DNA of 64,000 bases from an uncultured Thiohalocapsa sp. (GTDB lineage Bacteria; Pseudomonadota; Gammaproteobacteria; Chromatiales; Chromatiaceae). The notes below the pieces were generated by a model. That model worked only from the letters and a program-made list of their open reading frames with translations, ran no database searches and was not told the origin of the DNA. Shown here piece after piece: positions 56,933 to 64,000 of this stretch. A program made the translations under genes and the position numbers. The number at the start of each line of letters is the position of its first letter. Position 1 is the stretch's first letter. Where the stretch lies: assembly GCF_913063425.1 (NCBI RefSeq), contig NZ_CAJXYK010000013.1:60810-124809 (forward strand), given 5' to 3'.

Positions 56933-57902
56933 GCGGCGCGCCGCGCCGGGCGGGCGATGGCGCCCACAGGGCCGGTGGTACCGGAGCGTGCATCGCGGCC
57001 GACGCCCTGGCCCGGTCAGCGGCGCCCTGGCAGCCGCCGATCCTGTCGCAGGCGGCTGGCTCAGGGTCGGCGCTCACCGACTCCACTGCGTGGACGACGG
57101 GCCAGCCGCAGCCGTTGGGGCAGGGCGCCTGCCGCTGGTCTTCCTGCACGGCAACCCGACCTCGTCCTTCCTGTATCGGGGCGTCATCCGCCGGCTGCGC
57201 CCGCAGCGTCGATGTATCGCGCCGGACCTGCCCGGCTTCGGCCGCTCCTCGACGCCGCCGCGGCCGCTGGCCCCTGAGGCACATGCCGAGGTCATCGCGG
57301 CACTGTTGGACGCCCTCCGCCTGGACGCCTATGTGCTGGTCGCCCACGACTGGGGTGGACCCATCGGTTTAGCCGCGGCGCGGCGGCGCCCGCAGGCCCT
57401 GCGTGGGCTGGTGCTGGCCAACACCTTTGCCTGGCCCGTACCTGGCGTGGCCGGCTGGCGTCTGCGGTTGTTCTCCCTGCTGGCGGGGAGCGCGGCCGCC
57501 GCCCTCGCGAGCCGATGCTGCGACGCCTTCCTGACGCTCGGCTTGCGCATCGCCATCCGGCGCCGACCCCTGCCGGCCGCCGTGCTGGACGGCTACCGGG
57601 GGCCGTTCCGCCAGCGCAAGCGTCGGGCCGCCATGCATCACATGGCGCGGGCGCTGCTCGGCAGCCGCGCCTTCCTCGCGGCCGTGGAGCGGGACCTCGT
57701 GCTGTTCCGCGATCAGCCGCTGTTGCTGTGCTGGGGCGAGCACGACCCGTTCATCGGCGCCGGCGAGCGGCGGCGCTTCGCGGCCGCCTTCAGCCAGCAT
57801 GAGACCCTGAGCATCCCACATGTCGGCCATTTCGTACCTGAGGACGCCCCCGAGACCATGGCGGACGCCGTTTCGGCCTGGCTGCAGGGCGGCCCCTGCT
57901 GA
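56886..57902 (+). CDS. Alpha/beta hydrolase, haloalkane-dehalogenase-like
   Basis: Up to 338 residues of an alpha/beta hydrolase. PLVFLHGNPTSSFLYRGVIR holds the oxyanion-hole HGNPTSS typical of haloalkane dehalogenases and epoxide hydrolases. The nucleophile is Asp in VLVAHDWGGPIGLAAARR, and the C-terminal acid and His lie in GEHDPF and HVGHFVPEDAPE. The Asp nucleophile excludes a serine esterase. The start is unsure: the ATG at 56886 overlaps the PRC-barrel gene by 47 bases and the first 55 residues are Arg/Gly-rich; GTG 56988 is an alternative. Substrate unknown. Confidence 0.8.
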   Translation: MGDRTTPAAKRCPGPERRAAPGGRWRPQGRWYRSVHRGRRPGPVSGALAAADPVAGGWLRVGAHRLHCVDDGPAAAVGAGRLPLVFLHGNPTSSFLYRGVIRRLRPQRRCIAPDLPGFGRSSTPPRPLAPEAHAEVIAALLDALRLDAYVLVAHDWGGPIGLAAARRRPQALRGLVLANTFAWPVPGVAGWRLRLFSLLAGSAAAALASRCCDAFLTLGLRIAIRRRPLPAAVLDGYRGPFRQRKRRAAMHHMARALLGSRAFLAAVERDLVLFRDQPLLLCWGEHDPFIGAGERRRFAAAFSQHETLSIPHVGHFVPEDAPETMADAVSAWLQGGPC

Positions 57903-58039
57903 CGGCGAACGCCGGCGGCCGGAGCCGGAACGGATCCTGCTTGCAGGTCGAGGGGAGAGCCGTTCCCGGTCCGCAGCGCATCCGCATCCGCGTGCCTGGG
58001 CGGCGAAGACGCAACCGCTTCCAACTTGGAGACACCGAC

Positions 58040-58471
58040 ATGACCAGGCACCCCATCGCCGCCATCGCCTTCGCGCTGCCCCTCATCGCCCTGACGGCCG
58101 CCGCGGGTATGGCCGACGCCGGCACCAGCCGGCCCGAGGGCGCGCGCGCCTACATCATCTCCCCCGCGCATGGCGAGACGGTGGACCAGACCTTCGTGGT
58201 CCGCTTCGGGCTCAAGGGCATGGGCGTTGCGCCCGCGGGCTGCGACATGGCGAACACCGGCCATCACCACCTGCTCATCGACAACGACGAGCTGCCGCCG
58301 CCGGGCGAGCCCATGGGGGGCGACATCCGCCACTTCGGCAATGGCGAGACCCAGGCCGAGATCACCCTGCCGCCCGGGGAGCACACGCTGCTGCTGATCC
58401 TCGGCGACAAGGACCATGTCCCGCACTCCCCGCCGGTGATGTCCGAGCAGATCAGCGTGACGGTGGAGTGA
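58040..58471 (+). CDS. Exported DUF4399 protein
   Basis: A 143-residue protein with a signal peptide (AAIAFALPLIALTAAAGMAD) and a DUF4399 domain: GARAYIISPAHGETVDQTFV, then TGHHHLLIDNDELPPPGEPM and LPPGEHTLLLILGDKDHVPH. The clustered His residues (GHHHLLID) could bind a metal. TTGGAGAC precedes the ATG at 58040 with good spacing, which decides the start. The function of the family is unknown. Confidence 0.82.
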   Translation: MTRHPIAAIAFALPLIALTAAAGMADAGTSRPEGARAYIISPAHGETVDQTFVVRFGLKGMGVAPAGCDMANTGHHHLLIDNDELPPPGEPMGGDIRHFGNGETQAEITLPPGEHTLLLILGDKDHVPHSPPVMSEQISVTVE

Positions 58472-58497
58472 GCACGGCTGAGCACCGGAGATGATCA

Positions 58498-58560
58498 ATG
58501 GCGACCATTCTCGATATTCTCGGCGACGAGGCCGAACCCGTGCTGAGCCATCGCTGCGAG
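58498..58560 (+). pseudogene. 5' stub of a class I fructose-bisphosphate aldolase gene
   Basis: With a CCGGAGATG ribosome site before it, the frame begins MATILDILGDEAEPVLSHRC, which closely matches the N-terminus of bacterial class I aldolases (ITxLLGDEAExLLxHxC). Similarity ends near 58560 and the frame then runs over the antisense strand of the LigD remnant. Only about 21 codons survive. The identification rests on this short N-terminus. Confidence 0.45.
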
Positions 58561-58601
58561 GGCGGTGATGGAAGCCGCTCGGGTGGCGCAGCGACGCCGG
58601 T

Positions 58602-59127
58602 TCAGTCCGGCAGCGTCTGCCGTCGGGTCAGCACCGGCGCGAAGCCATCGCCCCGCTCGGCGAGCCGATGCAGCACCGCGCCCGGTCCCAGCCGCAGCCG
58701 CTCGGTGTCGCCCGCCGCAAGGGCGGTGTCGATCTCGTCCCAAGCCACCGGCGCCGAGACCCGCGGCTCGCGGCCGATACGCAGGCTGTATACGCCGGCG
58801 GTGGTCTTGTGGCGGTCGTTCTGGCTCCAGTCGATGAAGACCTTGCCGACGCGCCCGGCCCTGGCCATCCTGGTCGTGATCCGCCCCGGATCATCCCGCG
58901 CCAGGGTGTCGGCCACGGCGCGGGCGAAACGCTTGGTGCGTGCGTAGCTCACCTCGGTGTTGAGCGGCACCATCACGTGCAGGCCTTTTCCCCCGCTGGT
59001 CTTCGCCCAGCAGTCGAGCCCGGTCTGGCGCAGCAGCCCGCGCAGCAACCGGGCTACGCGGCAGGCGTCGGCGAGGTCCGCCGGCGGCCCCGGGTCCAGG
59101 TCGAAGACGAGCACATTGGGCGCCGGG
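58602..59127 (-). pseudogene. 5'-truncated LigD polymerase-domain remnant
   Basis: The last 175 residues or so match the primase-polymerase domain of the end-joining enzyme LigD: NVLVFDLDPGPPADLADACR with the metal-binding D-L-D, WAKTSGGKGLHVMVPLN, then KVFIDWSQNDRHKTTAGVYS. Intact domains carry about 110 more residues before the DLDP motif; here the upstream frame (to 59354) is unrelated. The break is near 59127, facing the CRISPR locus. The C-terminus appears complete. It should be non-functional because part of the catalytic palm is missing. Confidence 0.65.
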
Positions 59128-59390
59128 GTCTTGTGTCTTGCGACAACTAAAAGACGTGACGCCTTTGGCCCGACACCTTCGGCGTCTTGACCCCTTCGGC
59201 TCCTGACGGCCGAGAACGACGGCGCGCGGTTACGCAGCGTGCCAGAGTAAGACCGGCTGCAGGTCGCCCGGTCCCCGGCCCGCGCTGACTCCCCTGTCCT
59301 CACGCCGGCGCAGTGCCCGATGGCTTCGCTGGCATGCCCGCGTCGCTTAGGCATTCGTCCGATCTCCGTTCACGGAGTCCGCAGCGCGAG

Positions 59391-59421
59391 AAAAGCGAAA
59401 GGCTGCCGAAGCAGCCTTTCG
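59391..59421 (-). terminator. Rho-independent terminator of the tracrRNA
   Basis: On the minus strand CGAAAGGCTGC-TTCG-GCAGCCTTTCG (59396-59421) forms an 11-base-pair stem with a stable TTCG loop, followed by CTTTT. This fixes the 3' end of the tracrRNA. Confidence 0.88.
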
Positions 59422-59494
59422 GTATCGACGGCGTCCGCGCCCCCGAGGGAGCGCATCCGCCTTGTTGCCGATAGTCCCCACCATCGGAACACCT
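59391..59494 (-). ncRNA. tracrRNA of the type II-C system
   Basis: Read on the minus strand, the RNA starts with an anti-repeat (59464-59494) that pairs with the CRISPR repeat at 63965-64000 over 28 positions: 19 contiguous, then six (TATCGG) after a two-base AC bulge, then three (AAC) after a one-base C bulge. AAGGC follows, as at the nexus of other tracrRNAs, then a GC-rich stem and a terminator hairpin with a T-run. A promoter fits just upstream. The length is about 104 bases. It lies upstream of cas9 and is transcribed away from it. Confidence 0.85.
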
Positions 59495-59497
59495 AAT

Positions 59498-59527
59498 ACG
59501 ATAGTCAGCGTAGCACAGCGTGTACAA
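59498..59527 (-). promoter_or_regulatory. tracrRNA promoter
   Basis: On the minus strand TTGTAC (59522-59527), 18 bases, TATCGT (59498-59503) place a start site at about 59491-59494, exactly at the first base of the anti-repeat. The -35 box sits between the cas9 ribosome site and its upstream DNA, so the two divergent transcripts may interfere. Confidence 0.55.
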
Positions 59528-59540
59528 GGGGGGAAGACCG

Positions 59541-62500
59541 ATGCGCTACCGGTTGGCACTGGACCTGGGGACAGCTTCCGTCGGACTCGTGGCGTACGAG
59601 CTTAACGAGACGAACGCACCCCTAGGTGTTGCATATCACGTCGTCCGTGTCTTTGATGAACCCGTGCTGCCAGCGAAAGGCGGCAGCGTCGGGGAGCCGA
59701 AGAAGGCGGCGCGACGCCAGGCACGCCAACAGCGCCGACAACTCGAGCGGCGGGCGCGCCGGCTGCGCGGCTTGGCGCAGGTACTCGGAGAGGCATTGGG
59801 GCTGGACCTCCGGTCGGTGCCGCCGGACCCGGGACAGCATATCCACGCTCTCAGATCGGCCTCCGCCCATGAACGGGTGGAACTTCCGGGCCTGCTCAAC
59901 GTGCTGCTGAACTTGGCCAAGCGACGCGGGTACGCCGGCGGCTTCAGAGCTGTCGCAGACGACAACGACGATAGCCAAGTCAAGGCGGGCATCGACCGGC
60001 TGCGCACTGAAATGGCGGAACGGGGCTGCGACACCCTGGGCGATTACCTGTCCTGGCGGGCCGCAAATGGACAGACGTTGAAGCTCAAGACGGTGGGCCT
60101 GTACGCGGATCGGGATATGGTGCGCGAAGAATTCGAACGCATTTGGCGCATCCAAGCGACCCACCACCCGCGCATCGCAGCCGGCGGCGAAGCCCTGCGC
60201 AAGCGTGTCGCGGAACGGATCTTTCATCAGCGACCGCTCCGATCACCGGCGCCTGCCGTCGGGAACTGCCCGTTGGAGCCGTCGCTTCGGCGCGCGCCCA
60301 TGGCGCAACCAGCGGCGCAGGCGTTCCGCATCGAAAAGCAGATCGCAGACCTACGCTGGACCAACGGGCGGTGGTCCCAGCCCCTCAGTCCGGCGCAGCG
60401 GGGGGTGGTCCGGGACCTGCTCGCGCAGCACCCACGCCAGACATTCACCCAGATCTATCGCGCGCTGCAGAAACGAGGCTGCCCACGCCCCGAGATCGGT
60501 TGGCTCAATCTCGATCGATCCAGCCGCGAAGAGCTGATTGGGAACAAAACCGACGCCGCCATGGCGCGTCTCGGCCTGGCGGAAGATTGGGCGGGGCTGG
60601 AAGCGGGTCAACGCGTCACCGTCATCAATCTGCTGGCGGACATCGGCTCCCCGGAGACGCTGTGCATCCCCGGCTGGCACGAGCAGCTTGTGACCGGCGG
60701 CAAACAGCGACGCAAGCGGGTGCTCCCGGCGGCAGTGGTCGCCTTCATCGACAAGCTGGCAGCCCAGCCCGCGTTCGGCAGACTCGGGGCCATGGGGCTT
60801 GACGGAGGTCGCAGCGCATATTGCGTCAAGACGCTCTGCCGGCTGGCCGATGCCATGGGTGAAAAGGGCATCGATGAGCACGAAGCGGTCGCACGGCTTT
60901 ACGAGGCGCCCAAAACCCAGCAGCAAGCGACGGCCGCGGAGCTTGGGCGGCCGCGGCCCACGGGTAATACCGTGGTTGACGTTGCCCTGCGGCAGGTGCG
61001 CTACACCGTGAACGCCGCGATACGCCATCTCGGCACACCACCGACGCAGATCATCGTCGAGCTAAGCCGCGACATGGCGCTGGGGATTAACCGTCGGCGC
61101 GAGATAGAATATCGCATCAACAAGAACCAACGTGCCCGCCGTCAGGCCGCCGAGGCGATCGCTGCCCACGACGGTCGGGTGACCCACAGCGCAATCCGCC
61201 GCTACCTGCTTTGGCGCGAGCAGGACGAGCAGTGGTGCCCCTACTGCGAGCGCCCCATCAATCTGAGCGATGCCCTCGACGGCAACGCCACCCACTACGA
61301 GCACATCTACCCCAAGTCACTCACCCGCATCGGCAAGCAGCGGGATTTCCTCGTACTTGCCCATCGCGACTGCAACGATTTCAAGGGCAACCGGACACCA
61401 TGGGAGGCTTGGGGTGAGGATGATGCGCGCTGGCAGATCATCAAACAGCGCGCGGCCCGTTTCCGTGAGAAGCGCCTCAACGGTAAGGCCAAGCAACTCT
61501 TGGCGCAGGAGCCCGTTGATCGTGCCCTCAACGATAAGGTCATCAACGACTTCAGCGCCCGCCAGTTTCACGAGTCGTCCTGGATCGCCAAACAGGCTGC
61601 GAGGTGGCTGCGCGAGGTATGTGGGGACGTCGCCGTCAGCCGCGGCATGCTAACCGCGCACCTGCGGCGCAGCTGGGCTCTCGAAACCGTCATCCCGGAG
61701 GCCCGGCTCGCAGAGGGGCTGAGGCTGCGGGACACGGATGGAAAGCTGGTCAGCGCAGCAGAGTTTCAGCGATATCGGCGCTATTGGAACGGCGACAGGT
61801 CCGGCGAGGCGACTGAGCGCGAGCTGGACAAGCGCATCGACCACCGCCACCACCTGATCGACGCCTTGGTCATCGGCCTGTGCGACCGCTCCTTGTACCA
61901 GCGCATGGCGCGCGACTACAAGCAGGCCCAAGAACGCGGTGAGACCCGCCTCACATTGCGGGTCAAGCCGCCGCTGCCGAACCTGCGCGCGGTGGCGGTC
62001 GAGCTGGTTCGGCACTGCAACCTGAGCCGCAAGGCGGACCGCTATGTCTCAGGCCGATTGTTCCAAGATACTGCCTATGGTTGTACCCCTGATGGCCAGC
62101 ACCTGACCAAGCGCAAGGCCGTCGCCGAGCTGGGAGGCGGCGCCAAAGCCACCCTGTCGAAGGTGCGAAAAGACATCGACAAGATCGTACATGAGTCGAC
62201 TCGTGACTTGGTAAGGCAGGCGTTCGAGCGACGGGTGGCCGCGGGACGTTCGCCGGCCGAGGCCATCTCGGAGCCCATTCAACACCCGGCTTACGGGACC
62301 GTGATCAAGCGGGTGTTGCTGCTGGATGAGAAGACCGAGGGAACGAAAGCGGTGGACCACTACGCGAGAGGCGATCATCTGTTCAAACACCTTAAGCCAT
62401 TTGACAACGCGTACTTGGAGCTAGTCGCAGGTTCGGGTTCTAAATTCGAGAAGCGACTCATCCGACGTTACGAAGCAAAAAACCACACCATGCCGGTTGG

Positions 62501-62735
62501 CGTTGTAGGTTTTGCCAAGGGTGATACTGTTCGTCATCCCGATAACGGGCTGCATTATGTCGTAGGCCAAATAAAGACCGAAAGAGGCGGGGTATTGTTG
62601 CTTGCGAGGCTGGTCGAAACAGATCCCGTCGATAAGGTAAAAGGCTCACCAGGTTTTGCCTACATGTCATCAGGACCGGCGCTCGCGAAGCTGGAGATCG
62701 TCCCGGATGTCATCGCACCGGATTCTTCTGATTGA
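59541..62735 (+). CDS. cas9: Cas9 endonuclease, type II-C
   Basis: A 1064-residue RNA-guided nuclease. RuvC-I is MRYRLALDLGTASVG (Asp8), followed by an Arg-rich bridge helix (RRQARQQRRQLERRARRLRG). RuvC-II is IIVELSRDM (Glu507). The HNH domain starts WCPYCERPI (Cys566, Cys569) and has HYEHIYPKS (His588) and DCNDFKGN (Asn612). RuvC-III is DHRHHLIDALVIG (His771, Asp774). All catalytic positions are present. The length suits compact II-C enzymes. ATG 59541 has GGGGGGAAG a few bases upstream; the GTG at 59520 would place coding over that site. The last 29 bases overlap cas1. Confidence 0.96.
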   Translation: MRYRLALDLGTASVGLVAYELNETNAPLGVAYHVVRVFDEPVLPAKGGSVGEPKKAARRQARQQRRQLERRARRLRGLAQVLGEALGLDLRSVPPDPGQHIHALRSASAHERVELPGLLNVLLNLAKRRGYAGGFRAVADDNDDSQVKAGIDRLRTEMAERGCDTLGDYLSWRAANGQTLKLKTVGLYADRDMVREEFERIWRIQATHHPRIAAGGEALRKRVAERIFHQRPLRSPAPAVGNCPLEPSLRRAPMAQPAAQAFRIEKQIADLRWTNGRWSQPLSPAQRGVVRDLLAQHPRQTFTQIYRALQKRGCPRPEIGWLNLDRSSREELIGNKTDAAMARLGLAEDWAGLEAGQRVTVINLLADIGSPETLCIPGWHEQLVTGGKQRRKRVLPAAVVAFIDKLAAQPAFGRLGAMGLDGGRSAYCVKTLCRLADAMGEKGIDEHEAVARLYEAPKTQQQATAAELGRPRPTGNTVVDVALRQVRYTVNAAIRHLGTPPTQIIVELSRDMALGINRRREIEYRINKNQRARRQAAEAIAAHDGRVTHSAIRRYLLWREQDEQWCPYCERPINLSDALDGNATHYEHIYPKSLTRIGKQRDFLVLAHRDCNDFKGNRTPWEAWGEDDARWQIIKQRAARFREKRLNGKAKQLLAQEPVDRALNDKVINDFSARQFHESSWIAKQAARWLREVCGDVAVSRGMLTAHLRRSWALETVIPEARLAEGLRLRDTDGKLVSAAEFQRYRRYWNGDRSGEATERELDKRIDHRHHLIDALVIGLCDRSLYQRMARDYKQAQERGETRLTLRVKPPLPNLRAVAVELVRHCNLSRKADRYVSGRLFQDTAYGCTPDGQHLTKRKAVAELGGGAKATLSKVRKDIDKIVHESTRDLVRQAFERRVAAGRSPAEAISEPIQHPAYGTVIKRVLLLDEKTEGTKAVDHYARGDHLFKHLKPFDNAYLELVAGSGSKFEKRLIRRYEAKNHTMPVGVVGFAKGDTVRHPDNGLHYVVGQIKTERGGVLLLARLVETDPVDKVKGSPGFAYMSSGPALAKLEIVPDVIAPDSSD

Positions 62736-63627
62736 GTCACAGAGCTGGCTGTCTCTAGATCTGGGCCGGCTCCGTATCCGCCGTCCGGAAAAAGCGGACG
62801 CCTTCGCGTTGCCGTCAGATATAGCGGTCCTTGTGCTTCACCATCCGGCTATCACCATCACCGGGCAGGCGCTTGAGAACCTGGCCGCCGCCGGGGCCAT
62901 GGTGCTGCTTACGGACCGGCGGCATCTGCCCACCGGCCTGCTGTTGCCCTGGACCGGAACCAGCGTGTTGGGCTCACGGTTGCGGCAACAGATCGCCTTG
63001 GACGGCAGCGAAGCAGCCGCCCGCCTTTGGGGGGAGCTTGTAGCGGCGCGCATCGGCACACAGGCCGCTAACTTACGGGCGCTCGAATGCAAGGGTGCAC
63101 TGCGCCTCGAGCGCATGGCCGGTCGGGTGGAGCCCGGTGACCCGTCCAACCTGGAGGCCCAAGCGGCCAAGCACTACTGGGCCAACCTGCTGCCCGAGGA
63201 CAAGCACCGCGTGAAGCGTGGCGCGTGCGATCCGCTGAACGTGCGGCTCAACTTCGGCTATGCGGTGCTGCGCTCCATGGTGGCGCGGGAACTGGCCACT
63301 GCCGGTTTGAACCCGGCGCTGGGCATCGGGCACCACAGTATCGACAACCCGTTCAACCTGGCCGACGACCTCATGGAGCCATACCGCTTCGTGGTGGAGC
63401 GTACGGTGCTCGGCATGACGTTGGGGGAGTCCTTCGCGCCGTCGGACCGCATGGCACTCGCCGGGATTGTCGCGGCCGAGGTGCAGCTCCCAGATCGGGT
63501 ACATCGCTTACCCACCGCGCTCGCCGAGACAGTCGCCAGTCTTTGCCGAGCGCTTGCCGACGGCGGCGGCGGTCTGACGCTACCGGTGTTCCCATGCCGA
63601 TCAACAGCTGGCGCGTCATGTGGCTGA
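62707..63627 (+). CDS. cas1: Cas1 integrase
   Basis: A 306-residue Cas1 that, with Cas2, inserts new spacers. The metal ligands are Glu150 in SNLEAQAAKHYW, His209 in GIGHHSIDNPFNLADD and Asp221 in DDLMEPYRFV. The N-terminal beta domain reads LIESQSWLSLDLGRLRIRR, typical of type II Cas1. The ATG at 62707 overlaps the cas9 end by 29 bases; upstream in-frame codons are not conserved-looking. Confidence 0.95.
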   Translation: MSSHRILLIESQSWLSLDLGRLRIRRPEKADAFALPSDIAVLVLHHPAITITGQALENLAAAGAMVLLTDRRHLPTGLLLPWTGTSVLGSRLRQQIALDGSEAAARLWGELVAARIGTQAANLRALECKGALRLERMAGRVEPGDPSNLEAQAAKHYWANLLPEDKHRVKRGACDPLNVRLNFGYAVLRSMVARELATAGLNPALGIGHHSIDNPFNLADDLMEPYRFVVERTVLGMTLGESFAPSDRMALAGIVAAEVQLPDRVHRLPTALAETVASLCRALADGGGGLTLPVFPCRSTAGASCG

Positions 63628-63926
63628 TTGCGGTCTACGACTGCCCGGTGACCACTTCCGAGCAGCGTGCCGCCTATACGCGCTTCCGCAAGTGTCTGTT
63701 GCAGCTGGATTTTGTCCAGCATCAGTTTTCCGTCTACGCGAAGCACTGCCCGACTATGGCCATCGCGCAGAGCTTGATACAACAACTTGAGCCGGCGGTG
63801 CCGGAGGGCGCGCATGTCGCGTTCTTCTTGATGACGGACAAGCAGTACGGCATGACGCGGGAGTTTTTCGGCAGGACGAGCACGAAAAAGCGGCCTTCAG
63901 CGCCGCGCCAGATCGAGCTATTCTAG
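63594..63926 (+). CDS. cas2: Cas2
   Basis: A 110-residue Cas2: MWLIAVYDCPVTTSEQRAAY gives the first strand with its conserved Asp, then FRKCLLQLDFVQHQFSVYAK. It forms the core of the Cas1-Cas2 spacer-insertion complex. The ATG at 63594 (MPINSWRVM) overlaps cas1 by 34 bases; the ATG at 63618 (MWLIAVYD) is an equally good start by family comparison. No csn2 or cas4 follows, which defines subtype II-C. Confidence 0.92.
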   Translation: MPINSWRVMWLIAVYDCPVTTSEQRAAYTRFRKCLLQLDFVQHQFSVYAKHCPTMAIAQSLIQQLEPAVPEGAHVAFFLMTDKQYGMTREFFGRTSTKKRPSAPRQIELF

Positions 63927-63964
63927 CCGCATCCTTCCTTGGATCAGATGCTTACGTCCATGCG

Positions 63965-64000
63965 AGAGTAACAGGTGTTCCGATGGTGGGGTATCGGAAC
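63965..64000 (-). CRISPR. First CRISPR repeat, array continues beyond the window
   Basis: On the minus strand the 36-base unit runs from GTTCCGAT (64000 side) to ACTCT (63965 side). It begins with GTT like most type II repeats and is complementary to the tracrRNA anti-repeat through its first 28 bases. GTTCCGAT and ATCGGAAC inside it form an 8-base inverted repeat. Only one copy is in view, so the 3' boundary and repeat length are provisional. Pairing with the minus-strand tracrRNA means crRNAs are read on the minus strand, toward cas2. Confidence 0.75.

Noticed and set aside
59464..59540. tracrRNA read on the plus strand into cas9
   Set aside because: The plus-strand reading has no nexus or terminator after the anti-repeat, while the minus strand has both plus a promoter.

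Overview
The window looks like a chromosome segment of a GC-rich gammaproteobacterium, possibly a Chromatiales or Ectothiorhodospiraceae-type chemolithotroph. This rests on gene types and base composition (rimO, an SlpA-type FKBP, rlpA, Acs with a Pat acetyltransferase, an Mrp/Nuo hybrid complex); I could not run a taxonomic search. No rRNA or tRNA genes were recognised.

Layout. 0-6 kb: housekeeping genes (5' end of a short-chain dehydrogenase, FKBP isomerase, small Cys-rich membrane protein, rimO, a NYN/LOTUS RNA-binding protein, an MDR dehydrogenase) and a 0.8 kb non-coding stretch. 6.4-16.7 kb: an AT-richer accessory island read on the plus strand. It has a pentapeptide-repeat membrane protein, a complete ECF transporter (S, T and one fused double ATPase), a 934-residue protein joining a cyclic-nucleotide-binding-like domain, an adenosylhomocysteinase-like NAD domain and a methyltransferase, and then a second methyltransferase. 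An insertion sequence separates the last two genes, and the second methyltransferase carries an in-frame TGA at a cysteine position. I regard this as the best candidate for an undescribed system. 17-21 kb: envelope and periplasmic proteins (META, PEGA, RlpA, FecR-like). 21-36.4 kb: a carbon-metabolism group with a 2-oxoacid dehydrogenase (E1 alpha, E1 beta, E2), acetyl-CoA synthetase, two paralogous acyl carrier proteins bracketing it, a GH17-GT2 glucan synthase, a GMC oxidoreductase with a Tat small subunit, and a Pat-type acetyltransferase that may regulate Acs.

36.6-53.2 kb: a porin, then a long minus-strand operon whose order is MrpE-F-G-MbhD-B-C-D, NuoL-like, NuoH, NuoB, NuoC, NuoD, Fe-S/GltD-like oxidoreductase and ferritin-like protein. 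This matches the archaeal MBX/MBS plan: a cation-pumping, redox-driven complex. The NuoD-like subunit keeps only one cysteine of each former [NiFe] pair. Several junctions of this operon hold small cassettes (two DUF4160/DUF2442 modules, HicBA, a GxxExxY protein with repeats), and the last codons of the NuoL-like gene are duplicated. 53.5-58.5 kb: a CopB-type metal ATPase, a double PRC-barrel protein, an alpha/beta hydrolase and a DUF4399 protein.

58.5-64 kb: a truncated class I aldolase stub and a 5'-truncated LigD polymerase remnant, then a type II-C CRISPR locus. It has a minus-strand tracrRNA with promoter and terminator, cas9 (1064 residues), cas1, cas2, and the first array repeat ending at the window edge. 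The anti-repeat pairs with that repeat along nearly its full length, so the array should be transcribed on the minus strand.
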